Shown here one piece after another: positions 25,335-33,754 of a stretch of DNA of 64,000 nucleotides. A program made the translations under genes and the position numbers. Origin of the DNA: DATARN01 sp963851105. Lineage in GTDB: Bacteria; Actinomycetota; Acidimicrobiia; Acidimicrobiales; Palsa-688. Numbering within the stretch: position 1 is the stretch's first letter; each line of letters begins with the position of its first letter. The notes below the pieces were generated by a model, which had not been told where the DNA came from, made no database searches, and saw nothing but the letters and a program-made list of their open reading frames with translations. Where the stretch lies: contig CAWKNP010000012.1 in the NCBI GenBank assembly GCA_963851105.1, forward strand, positions 62,001 to 126,000, written 5' to 3'.

Positions 25335-26993
25335 TCAGGCGGTCCCGAGGTACGCCTGGCGGACGAGCGGGTGCTCCCGAAGCTCGGCGCCGGTGCCGGC
25401 CAGGACGACTCGGCCGCTCTCGATGACGTAGGCCCGGTCGGCCAGCTCGAGGGCTCGGCGAGCGTTCTGCTCGACCAACAGGACGGTGATGCCCCGGTCG
25501 TGGATGGACGCGATCAGGGCGAACACCTCCTCGGCGAGTTGGGGGGCGAGGCCGAGCGAAGGCTCGTCGAGCAGCAGCACGCGGGGCCGGGCGACGAGGG
25601 CCCGGGCGATGGCCAGTTGCTGCTGCTCGCCGCCTGAGAGCTGGCCCGCTGCCAGTCCCCGGCGCTGGCGCAGGATCGGGAACTGCTCCATCATCTCCTC
25701 TACCGACGCCACCACCTCGGCCCGCTCCCGGCGGGTCCAGCCGCCGAGAAGGAGGTTCTCCTCGACGGTGAGCCGGGTCAGGATCTCCCGGCCCTCGGGC
25801 ACCTGCACGAGGCCCGCCCGAACGATCTTCTGGGGCGGGGCTGTTGTCAGGTCGAGGGCGCCGAGGCGGGCCTCGCCCCGCCGGGGTCGCAACAACCCCG
25901 ACAAGGTATTGAGCACCGTCGACTTGCCGGCCCCGTTGGCCCCGATCAACGTCACGATCTCGCCTTCGGCCACCTCGAGGCTGACGTCGGTGACCGCTTC
26001 CACCGCCCCGTAGTTGACGGCCAGGTGGGTTACGACCAGCAGCGGCGCCGTTTTTGGTGACCTACCCACCGTGGGGGTGGGGCCCGCGGCAGCAAAAGGG
26101 GCGGGGCGACCGCTGGCTTCGGGGTCGGCGGCGCCGTCGGGCACGGCGCCGGGCGCCACCGCCGCGGTGCCCCCCTTGCCGGTCTTGGTCGCTCCCGTAC
26201 CCAGGTAGGCCGTGATGACTGCCTCGTCGGCGGCCACCTCGGCGGGGGGGCCTGACGCGATGCGCCGCCCGAAGTTGAGGACCGTCACGTCGTCGCAGGC
26301 GCCGAGGACGAGCTTGATGTCGTGGTCGATGAGCACCACGGTCAACCCGTCGTCGCGGAGGCGGCGGAGCAACTGGCCCAGCTGCTCCTTCTCGCCCGGG
26401 TTGAGGCCGGCCGCGGGCTCGTCGAGCAACAGGAGCCGGGGCCGCACCGCCAGGGCCCGGGCGATCTCGAGGCGTCGCTGATCCCCGTACGCCAGGGTCC
26501 CGCTGCGGCGCTGCGCCACCTTGGTGGCGTCGAGGCCCACCAGGGTCAGGAGGTGGGAGGCCTCCGCCTGCCGGGCCTCGTCGTCGGGTCGCGCCCGCCG
26601 GCTCGGGATCAGCTGGGACCACTCGACGGCGCGGCGGTGCAGGTGCATCCCGGTGATCACATTTTCCAGCACCGTGAGGCTGCGGTAGAGCCGGATGTTC
26701 TGGAAGGTCCGAGCCACGCCGAGGGCCGCGATGTGGTCGGGGCGGCGGCCACCGATCTCCTGGCCGGCGAACACGATGGCGCCAGAGTCGGGGCGCATCT
26801 GCCCGGTCACCAGGTTGACGACGGTGGTTTTACCCGCCCCGTTGGGACCGATCAGTCCCGCCACGGCCCCGGGGCGAACCTCCAGCGAGACGCCGCCGAC
26901 GGCGCTCACCCCGCCGAAGTGCTTCTGTACATCTTGAAGCTCCAGGAGGGGGCCGGTGGCCGCCTCGCCGGCGGCGCTGACGGGGTGGCTCAC
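25335..26993 (-). CDS. fused LivG-LivF branched-chain amino-acid ABC ATPase
   Basis: The single 552-aa chain holds two complete ATPase domains. The first (about residues 13-260) is LivG-like: GPNGAGKTT, an LAYGDQRRLEIARAL signature helix and LLLLDEPAAGLNP. A Gly/Ala/Pro-rich linker of about 55 residues follows. The second (about 315-552) is LivF-like: GANGAGKST, LSGGEQQQLAIARAL and LLLDEPSLGLAP. The two are normally separate subunits. The GTG start at 26993 overlaps the livM stop as GTGA. It is the last gene of the leftward livKHM-GF operon and powers uptake of branched-chain amino acids or related amides. Confidence 0.88.
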   Translation of the reverse strand: MSHPVSAAGEAATGPLLELQDVQKHFGGVSAVGGVSLEVRPGAVAGLIGPNGAGKTTVVNLVTGQMRPDSGAIVFAGQEIGGRRPDHIAALGVARTFQNIRLYRSLTVLENVITGMHLHRRAVEWSQLIPSRRARPDDEARQAEASHLLTLVGLDATKVAQRRSGTLAYGDQRRLEIARALAVRPRLLLLDEPAAGLNPGEKEQLGQLLRRLRDDGLTVVLIDHDIKLVLGACDDVTVLNFGRRIASGPPAEVAADEAVITAYLGTGATKTGKGGTAAVAPGAVPDGAADPEASGRPAPFAAAGPTPTVGRSPKTAPLLVVTHLAVNYGAVEAVTDVSLEVAEGEIVTLIGANGAGKSTVLNTLSGLLRPRRGEARLGALDLTTAPPQKIVRAGLVQVPEGREILTRLTVEENLLLGGWTRRERAEVVASVEEMMEQFPILRQRRGLAAGQLSGGEQQQLAIARALVARPRVLLLDEPSLGLAPQLAEEVFALIASIHDRGITVLLVEQNARRALELADRAYVIESGRVVLAGTGAELREHPLVRQAYLGTA

Positions 26994-27973
26994 GGGGGCG
27001 GCGGCGCCGGTTGTATTGCCGCAGACGTCCCGGGGACCGCGGGCTCTTTTTCCCGCTCCCGGAGGCGCCGCCGTGCCCGTCGCAGCCGACCGGCGCCCGG
27101 GGCGATCAGCCCCTCGGGGCGGAACAACACGATGGCGATGAGAATGATGCCGTCGACCACCTCTCGGTAGTTCTGGGTGAAGCGCAGCACCTCCGGCAGC
27201 ACAGTGAGCAGCGTGGCGCCGACGATCGGGCCGATCACGAAGGCGGTGCCGCCCACGACCGCCCAGATCAGCATGTTGATGGCCTGGGTGAAGCTGTAGT
27301 CGTTGGAGTCGATGAGGAAGCTCAGGTGGGCGCCGAGGGCGCCGGCGTAGGCCGCGACCATGGCGCCGAGGACGAAGGCGACCATCTTGTAGCGGGCCAC
27401 GTCGATCCCCTGGGCGGCGGCGGCCAGCTCGTCCTCGCGGATGGCGGCCCACGCGTGGCCCGCCTTGGTGCCCGTCATCCGCCAACTGACAAACGCCAGT
27501 ACGCACAGCGAAAGCCAGATGGGGGTGATCCCCGACGTCAGGGTGGCGTGCAGGTTGTTCAGCCCCTGGCCCTTGCCGGTGATCCCCAGGTTCAAGATGA
27601 CGCCGAAGCGCAGGGCCTCGCCGAAGCCGATCGTGGCGATGGCGAGGAATACCCCCTTGAGCCGCAGCACGGGCAGGCCGATGACCAGAGCCACCACCGC
27701 CGCCAGCGCCACGCCGATCACGATGGCGACCGGCAGTGGCAGCTGGACGCCGGCCAGCGCGGGCCCGGTGCTGGTCGTACCGCCCGTCAGGATGACTGAG
27801 GTGTAGGCGCCGATGGCCATGAAGCCGGCGTTGGCCAGGGTCAGCTGGCCCGAATACAGCGTGAGCCAGATGGACAGGGCCAGCAGGCTGTCGACGCCCA
27901 TCTGACCGACCAGCAGCTGATGAGCGTGGTACCAGGGCAGAGGATGGAAAAGGAGTTGGGTGAGAAAGGACAC
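26990..27973 (-). CDS. livM: branched-chain amino-acid ABC permease LivM
   Basis: The 327-aa protein has about eight to ten transmembrane helices and the LivM hallmark segments: SGQLTLANAGFMAIGAYT near the start, LRLKGVFLAIATIGFGEALR, and the EAA-like AIREDELAAAAQGID loop. It ends with a basic Arg/Glu tail. I place the start at the GTG at 27973, 8 bases after the livH stop, since sequence upstream in this frame is Arg/Gly-rich shadow of livH. Coupled by a 4-bp overlap to the fused ATPase gene. Confidence 0.88.
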   Translation of the reverse strand: MSFLTQLLFHPLPWYHAHQLLVGQMGVDSLLALSIWLTLYSGQLTLANAGFMAIGAYTSVILTGGTTSTGPALAGVQLPLPVAIVIGVALAAVVALVIGLPVLRLKGVFLAIATIGFGEALRFGVILNLGITGKGQGLNNLHATLTSGITPIWLSLCVLAFVSWRMTGTKAGHAWAAIREDELAAAAQGIDVARYKMVAFVLGAMVAAYAGALGAHLSFLIDSNDYSFTQAINMLIWAVVGGTAFVIGPIVGATLLTVLPEVLRFTQNYREVVDGIILIAIVLFRPEGLIAPGAGRLRRARRRLREREKEPAVPGTSAAIQPAPPPP

Positions 27974-27981
27974 CGCGGCGC

Positions 27982-28902
27982 TCAGACCCGCTCGGCGAGT
28001 CGCCGGCCGAGGAGTCCTTCGGGCCGCACGATCAGCATCACGAACAGGGCGATGAAGCCCACGGCGCGGACGTCGGTGCCGATGGTGAGGATGGTGACCG
28101 ACTCCAGCAGGCCGAGTACGAAGCCGCCCACGAAGGTGCCCGGGATGCTCCCCATGCCGCCGAGCACGATGACCGCCAGCCCCCGCAACTCGACTTGATC
28201 TCGCCCGATGTACGGGCTGATGTCGTTGAGGGCGAGCGCGAAGAGGATCCCCGCGAGCGCCGCCAGCGCGCTGCTGGCCACCACCGTCAAGGTGATGACC
28301 CGGTCGACATTCACGCCGAGCAGGCGAGCCGCCCGGGGGTTCTCGGCCACCGCCCGCACCGCCCGCCCAGCCGGGGTCCTGTTCATGACCAGGGCGAGGA
28401 CGATCATCAGCGCGACCGTGAGGACGAGGATCGCTACCTTGCTGGCGGGCAGGGTGAGGCCCGCCAGGTGCCAGATCTGCCCCGGGACGGCGCCGGCGGG
28501 AAACTGGACGTCGTTGGCGCCGTCGCGCCACAGCCAGGCCAGGGATCCGCCCGCCCTGGCCTGCTCGACCAGCGCCACCCCGATGAGGGCCAGGCCGATC
28601 GTCGAGATGAGCGCCGCAATCGGCGGGGCCCCCCGCCGCCGCAACGGGCGCAGAGCCACGAACTCGATGACCAGGCCGAGTAGCCCGCCGGCCGCGATGC
28701 CAAGCGGTACCGCCAGCAGGAACGGGACCTGGTGCAAGGCGACGAGGGAGTAGGTGACGACCGCGCCCAGCATGAAGACCTCGGAGTGGGCCAGGTTGAG
28801 CACATCCAGCAGACCGAACACGAGCGTGTAGCCCAGCCCGAACAGGGCGTAGATCGACCCGATGAACAGCCCGTTCAGGAGTTGTTGGACGGTGTTGCGC
28901 AC
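27982..28902 (-). CDS. livH: branched-chain amino-acid ABC permease LivH
   Basis: The 306-residue membrane protein opens LLNGLFIGSIYALFGLGYTL and has the LNLAHSEVFMLGA segment, an AVAENPRAARLLGV coupling loop, and a VIVLGGMGSIPG motif before the last helices, all typical of LivH. It pairs with LivM to form the translocation pore for hydrophobic amino acids. The start lies 10 bases after the livK stop, supporting one operon. Confidence 0.9.
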   Translation of the reverse strand: MRNTVQQLLNGLFIGSIYALFGLGYTLVFGLLDVLNLAHSEVFMLGAVVTYSLVALHQVPFLLAVPLGIAAGGLLGLVIEFVALRPLRRRGAPPIAALISTIGLALIGVALVEQARAGGSLAWLWRDGANDVQFPAGAVPGQIWHLAGLTLPASKVAILVLTVALMIVLALVMNRTPAGRAVRAVAENPRAARLLGVNVDRVITLTVVASSALAALAGILFALALNDISPYIGRDQVELRGLAVIVLGGMGSIPGTFVGGFVLGLLESVTILTIGTDVRAVGFIALFVMLIVRPEGLLGRRLAERV

Positions 28903-28912
28903 GAGCGCCCGG

Positions 28913-30124
28913 TCAACTGGGCTTGACCGAGGTGACCAGCTTGAACCCGCCGTTGCCGTCCATGGCGATGACCCAGATCGTCTGGTGGACGTCGTGGGTC
29001 GAGGTGAACTGGAACGGCCCGAGGGGGGTCTGGATGTTGGTGGACTCCAGCGCCGAGCGCAGCTTCTGGCGATCGCCGGCCAGGTCGGTGTACGTCAACT
29101 TGGCCCGCTTGGCCGCGTCGACCAGGATCAGGACGCCGGTGTACGCCTGGGCCGCGAACTGGTCGGGATCAGTGTTGTATTTGGCCCGGAACGCCTGCAC
29201 GAACTCGGCGTTGGAGACGAAGGTGTTGCCCAGGTACCAGGCGCTGGCGCTCTGGGCGCCCTTGCCGAAGGCAGCGGCCTGCTTGGAGACGGCCGCCGAG
29301 TTGAAGCCGTTGCCCCCGAGGAATTGGCCGGTGAAGCCCTGCTGGCGGGCGGCGGTCATGATCTTGGCGGGGATGCCGCCGAGCGAGGTGATGAAGATCA
29401 CGTCGGGATGCTTGGCCACCGCCTGGTTGACGTACTGGGTCAGGTCGGCGTCGGTCTTGGAGAACTGGATGGTGTCGAGCAGCTGGATGTTGACGGCGGG
29501 ATCGCCGACCACACCTTTGACCGCGGTCGCGCCGTCGACGGAGAACTTGTCGTCATTGGGGTACAGGAGGACGCCGGTTTTGGGCTTGGGGTTGGCCCCG
29601 GCCACGTAAGTCTTGATGTTGGTGGGGATGGCGGTGGCCTCGCCCAGGCTGTCGCGGAAAATGTAGGTGCAGGGGTACGGGCAGTCGCCGACGATTTTTA
29701 GCCCCGTGGTGGATACCGCGACCATCGGCGTCTTCGAGTTGTTGGCGACAGGGTGGGCGGCCACCGCCGAGTTGGACAGCGTGGGGCCGAGAAGGGCCAC
29801 CACCTGGTCCTGCTGGATCAGCGTCTGGGTCTGCTGGGCGCTCTGAGTCTGGTCGGAGCCGTCGTCCACCACTTTGATCGACAAGGTGGCGCCGTCGACG
29901 CCGCCGCTGGCGTTGATGGTCGACTCCGCCAGCTTGACCGCCTGCTGCTGCTGGGGCCCGTAGACCCCACCGCCTCCCGTCAGCGAAAAGACGGCGCCCA
30001 GCTTCAAGGTCTTGCCCTTGTTGCTGCTCGCGGTGCTCTTGGCGGACCCGCAGGCGGCGACCGCCGTGAGGGCCGCGGCCGCGCCTACGGCGGCGAACCA
30101 ACGGATGACCGATGTCTTTCGCAT
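28913..30124 (-). CDS. livK: branched-chain amino-acid-type ABC substrate-binding lipoprotein
   Basis: The 403-aa product has a lipoprotein signal with lipobox AVAAC and a Ser/Lys linker. A Peripla_BP_6 (type I periplasmic binding) domain follows, starting LKLGAVFSLTGGGG and containing a conserved GPTLSNSAVAAHPVAN stretch. It would capture Leu/Ile/Val or a related ligand (urea, amides or aromatic compounds are possible for this family) and deliver it to LivHM. It is the first gene of the liv operon, and the 96 bp upstream contain a 19-bp tandem duplication. Confidence 0.88.
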   Translation of the reverse strand: MRKTSVIRWFAAVGAAAALTAVAACGSAKSTASSNKGKTLKLGAVFSLTGGGGVYGPQQQQAVKLAESTINASGGVDGATLSIKVVDDGSDQTQSAQQTQTLIQQDQVVALLGPTLSNSAVAAHPVANNSKTPMVAVSTTGLKIVGDCPYPCTYIFRDSLGEATAIPTNIKTYVAGANPKPKTGVLLYPNDDKFSVDGATAVKGVVGDPAVNIQLLDTIQFSKTDADLTQYVNQAVAKHPDVIFITSLGGIPAKIMTAARQQGFTGQFLGGNGFNSAAVSKQAAAFGKGAQSASAWYLGNTFVSNAEFVQAFRAKYNTDPDQFAAQAYTGVLILVDAAKRAKLTYTDLAGDRQKLRSALESTNIQTPLGPFQFTSTHDVHQTIWVIAMDGNGGFKLVTSVKPS

Positions 30125-30194
30125 GTTGTCCCCCCAAGGCCAACGATGGGCGAAATGTCCAAGCGCAGGCTAGCGGCGCCCGCTGCTTGCTGCC

Positions 30195-30236
30195 GGTCCC
30201 GCTATCTCGATCGGGTCCCGCTATCTCGATCGGGTC
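30195..30236. repeat. 19-bp tandem duplication at the end of the GT39-like gene
   Basis: The unit at 30195-30213 is repeated exactly at 30214-30232, with four more bases of a third copy. The stop codon of the GT39-like gene lies in the second copy. This looks like a recent slippage or short duplication event in the region upstream of livK. It could change livK promoter spacing, but no function can be inferred. Confidence 0.85.
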
Positions 30237-31729
30237 AGCAGGGTCACTTCGACCGCCCCGAACGAGGTGGTTCCGGCGGGCGCGAAGGCGGCGGTGACGA
30301 GAGGCCGCAGGGCGGCGAAGGGTCCGCCCTGGGGATAACGCTGATCCACCGGGTCGGTAATCAGCCACAACCGGTGCACTGAGTCGAGCCGGGTGGCCAG
30401 GACAGCTGCGCTGACCTCGCGGGCGTAGAGATCGTGCTGCCGGAAGGCCTCGCCACCCGGGGCCAGCGCGATGTCGGCAGGGAAGCCCGCCTGGGACCGG
30501 GAAAGAGATGCTTGGATCAGGATGCGGAGGCCACCGCCGGCGTAGGCGACGGCGTCATCTGGTTGCGCGTGGGACTCGATGAAGGCGATGACGGCGGGGG
30601 CATTGTCGACCTTGAACGGCTGAGCCTCGACATGGGCGCTGCGCTGGCCGCCGAGCACTACCAGCGTCGCCAACGCGGCCCCCGCCGCCACCCGGCCGGC
30701 GCCGCCGAGGCGATCCCGCAGCACCGCAAGCCCGGCCGCTACCAGCGCCACCATCGCCACGATCGAGCAGATCACGTAGCGATCGATGAACACCGGCACC
30801 ATCTGCGCCGCGATCCACAACGTCACAGGAGGCAGGACGAACGCCGCCGCCAGCGCGATGGTGAGGCCGCGGTCGCGACGTACCGCCAGGGCCAGGGCCA
30901 CGACGCCCAGCGCCACGATCAGGACGAGGCCGAGGCCCCCGCTGGTCATGGCGGTCATGGTGGTCACCAGGGCCCGCACGTTCGGGCGGGGCAGCCAGCT
31001 GATCTGGCCCCGTTCGAAGACGCCCATGACCAGCGCCAGGGGCGCCGAGGCGGCGGCGATGATGGCCGCGCTTCGTTTGAGCGGCGGTGGAATCGGTTGG
31101 TGGCGGCGCCAGTGGACCGCGGCCGCGACCGCCATGAGGGCGCCGAGATAGAGAACTGCGAACAGGTCGACGTAGACGAGCGCTATCGCGGCCGCGAGGA
31201 ATGCCCGCGGCGCGGGCTCGCGTCCCTCGGGGCCGTCGTTCCAGAACAAGGCGACGGTGGCGGCGGCGGCGAGGAGCACTGCGAGTGCGTAGGGGCGGGT
31301 TTCCTGGCCGTAGTAGACACCGAACGGGTTGACCGCCATGAGCAGCCCGCAGGCCAGCCCTGTTTCCCAGCCCCGCCAGCGGCCGCCGGCCCAGGCGGCC
31401 AGTGCCGCGGCCGCAATGAAAGCCGCGGCCGAGAAGCCCCGGGCCCCGGCCCGGCTGCCGGCGATGTGCAGCCAGAAGTGGAGGAGGAGGTAGTAAAGGC
31501 CGGCGTTGGCGTCGTGGCGCGGGAGGACCGACAGGATGCGGGCGACGGGCCGGGACGCGACCGACAACGAGATGGCCTCGTCGCGCCAGAGCGGTTTGGT
31601 GGCCAGGTGGCGCAGGACGACGCCGGCGCTGACGGCGCTGCAAAGTACGACGACCGCCACCTGCTCGGGGCGCGAGCGCCGGGGCGCAGCGGTCGTGGCA
31701 GCTGGTTGCGGCCGGTCGAGGACGGTCAA
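30221..31729 (-). CDS. GT39-like membrane glycosyltransferase
   Basis: The 502-aa polytopic protein has an N-terminal helix, then LWRDEAISLSVASRP (the conserved acidic first-loop motif of dolichyl-/polyprenyl-phosphate-mannose-dependent GT39/GT-C enzymes). The YGQETRPYALAVLLA segment matches the second family motif. About ten further hydrophobic helices precede an extracytoplasmic C-terminal domain. Such enzymes transfer sugars from lipid carriers to proteins or glycans outside the membrane. The start is inferred as the TTG at 31729, whose TTGA overlaps the stop of the upstream GT2 gene. A later in-frame GTG is possible. Protein mannosylation of the Thr-rich stalk protein is an attractive but unproven role. 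Confidence 0.75.
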   Translation of the reverse strand: MTVLDRPQPAATTAAPRRSRPEQVAVVVLCSAVSAGVVLRHLATKPLWRDEAISLSVASRPVARILSVLPRHDANAGLYYLLLHFWLHIAGSRAGARGFSAAAFIAAAALAAWAGGRWRGWETGLACGLLMAVNPFGVYYGQETRPYALAVLLAAAATVALFWNDGPEGREPAPRAFLAAAIALVYVDLFAVLYLGALMAVAAAVHWRRHQPIPPPLKRSAAIIAAASAPLALVMGVFERGQISWLPRPNVRALVTTMTAMTSGGLGLVLIVALGVVALALAVRRDRGLTIALAAAFVLPPVTLWIAAQMVPVFIDRYVICSIVAMVALVAAGLAVLRDRLGGAGRVAAGAALATLVVLGGQRSAHVEAQPFKVDNAPAVIAFIESHAQPDDAVAYAGGGLRILIQASLSRSQAGFPADIALAPGGEAFRQHDLYAREVSAAVLATRLDSVHRLWLITDPVDQRYPQGGPFAALRPLVTAAFAPAGTTSFGAVEVTLLTRSR

Positions 31730-33565
31730 ACGATGGAAGGGTCGCCGCCGACGGGCCTGGCGGCGGCCAGGGCCGGGGAGGTCGCGGGGACTGCTCCTGC
31801 GGGTGCGGGGACGGTGGCAGCCACACTGACGGGGACAGCGGCGGCGGTGGCGGCGGTGCTGGTGGCGGCGGGCTTGAGGCGGCCACCGACGACCAGTGCC
31901 CGCCGGGCTTTGGGTGAGCCGGTGGCGGCGCTGACCCGGAGGTGACCGACGGCGACCAGCGAGTCCGCCGCGGCCCGAGCGGGCCGAGCGGGCCGAGCGG
32001 CGACGACGATAGGGGCTGCCGCCGGGGCCAGGCCGGCCAGTACCGGCGACGGCGACGGCGAAGTAGCCGTTGTCGCCGCCATCGTCCCCGCCGCGGGAGC
32101 AGAGGCGGCCGGATGGGGCGGGGTCGTGACACGGGCCCGGGCCATCTTGGGGCGGGGAGGAGGGAGCGTGCGCGGCGGGACGGGTCGCCGCCCCAGCGGG
32201 ACCGGCAACTTGGCGCTGGCGGGAATGGTGACGGCGGTGATGGGCCGGCGCTTCGGGAGGTCGAGGCGCTCGGTCTTCTTCCAATCGTGGCGAGATCGCG
32301 CCATCCTGCTGACGGCCCAGATCGTGGACGCGTGATGGATGTAGATGTAGGGCCAGTTGAGAAAACCGAGAAGCCAAGCGTGGCGGAGGCTGATGTCACG
32401 CGCCACGGTGCGGCGATAAATCGGTCCCCAGATGACGAGCGGCCCGATCCCGAACAGCAGGAACAGCGGGATCAGGCCCCAGGCCCCGTTGCTGAACCAC
32501 TGCCCCAAGCCGCCAATTGTGGTCAGGGCGTAGTACGCCAGGATGACGAGCGAGGCGGTATACACCGCGATGCCAACGATCTGGGTCCACGGGAGCAGGA
32601 GGAAATAGGCGATCTCCAACGCCGCCGGCGTCGAGATCCGCGGTGATCGCATGACCGGCCAGAAGTAGCGGAAGCACTGCATCAGTCCCTGGGCCCACCG
32701 GCTGCGCTGGCGGATCAACTGGCGGACCGTGAGCAGGCCTTGTTGCGCCACCCAGGTGTCGTGGCAGTACTCGGTCTCGCCCCCCGTGAGCAGGATGCGC
32801 AGCCCCAGCTCGAAGTCTTCGAGCAGCGCCTTTTCCCAGGGCGTGCCGTAGGCGTCGCCGACCTTTTGCAGCGCCGACATGCGGGTGAACTGGCCGTTGC
32901 CGCCCATCGAGGTGCTGCCCACATGTCGGCGCAGCATCTGCATTCCCGCGATGATCGTGGTGAACTCGAGGTCCTGCATCCGGGTGAGCATCTGGGCTCG
33001 TTCGGAGGTCTTGATGGTGGCGTCGTTGACGACCCGGACCTGGATCTGGACGGCGCCCACCGCGGGGATTACCGAAAAACGCCGGCCCCGCGATGACCCG
33101 CGGGCACAGGGGATCGAGGATGCCATCGGCGTCGATGACGCCGACGATGACCCGGCTCAGCTCGCTGTCGGGGGGCAGCCAGGCAGTGAGGGCCCGCCAG
33201 GCGGCATTCAGGGCGGGCCCCTTTCCCTCCTGGGCGTCGGGCCAGCGGCGGGTGACCACGTGGACCCGGGAACTGCGCTGCGCCAGCCGGCCCACGACCG
33301 TCGCGGTGGTGTCGGTCGATCCGTCGTCGATGCACCAGATGTGGGCGGCGGGGAACTTCTTGAACAGGTCGGCCACCGTCGCCTCGACGACACGCTCCTC
33401 GTTGAGGCAGGGGATGAAGAAGTGCCAGTCCAGCTGCGACGGGTCGCCGGGGGCGCTGCGCTTGTGGCGCAGCAGGGAGATCACGATCAACAGGACGTAG
33501 GCCAGGAAGATGGCGCACAGGAGGAACGCCGCGATGTCGATGGCGCCGAACACGAAGGGGTTCAC
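31726..33565 (-). CDS. processive GT2 glycosyltransferase, interrupted by a frameshift
   Basis: From the ATG at 33565 one frame encodes an N-terminal helix and GT2 motifs WCIDDGSTD and VIDADG, then loses sense near 33075. A second frame continues from there with AVGAVQIQV, EDFELGLRILL and QRSRWAQG, several membrane helices and an Ala/Pro/Thr-rich C-terminal tail of about 170 residues. Together they form one processive glycosyltransferase (cellulose/hyaluronan synthase type) making an exopolysaccharide. A run of five A on the plus strand at 33074-33078 explains the break: with four bases the protein reads straight through as AFSVIPAVGAVQ. So there is either a sequencing indel or a real frameshift. 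It belongs to a leftward unit with the GT39-like gene. Confidence 0.8.
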
Positions 33566-33594
33566 GGGGCCACCTCCGGTCGGACCGAGCCGAA

Positions 33595-33637
33595 CCTGTG
33601 GGTTTTACGGTCGTCCCACAACCACAGAGCCCGCAGG
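33595..33637. repeat. imperfect 20-bp palindrome, copy 2 of the dispersed element
   Basis: Arms 33595-33614 and 33618-33637 with a 3-nt CCC spacer match the palindrome at 12761-12803 in length, spacing and most positions. The six arm differences are all transitions, three of them compatible with G-U pairing on one strand. A further direct copy of GCCCGCAGGTTC follows at about 33648. It lies between the two GT2 genes, 30 bases upstream of the 33565 start codon. Confidence 0.75.
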
Positions 33638-33754
33638 TTCCCAAAAAGCCCGCAGGTTCGGCCCGCCCGGCGCCCCAAGATGCCGCCGCCAGCACGCCGG
33701 GGATCCGCCGCCGGCTGTTTCCGCCCCCTCGACGCTGCCGGCACGGGACGGATC

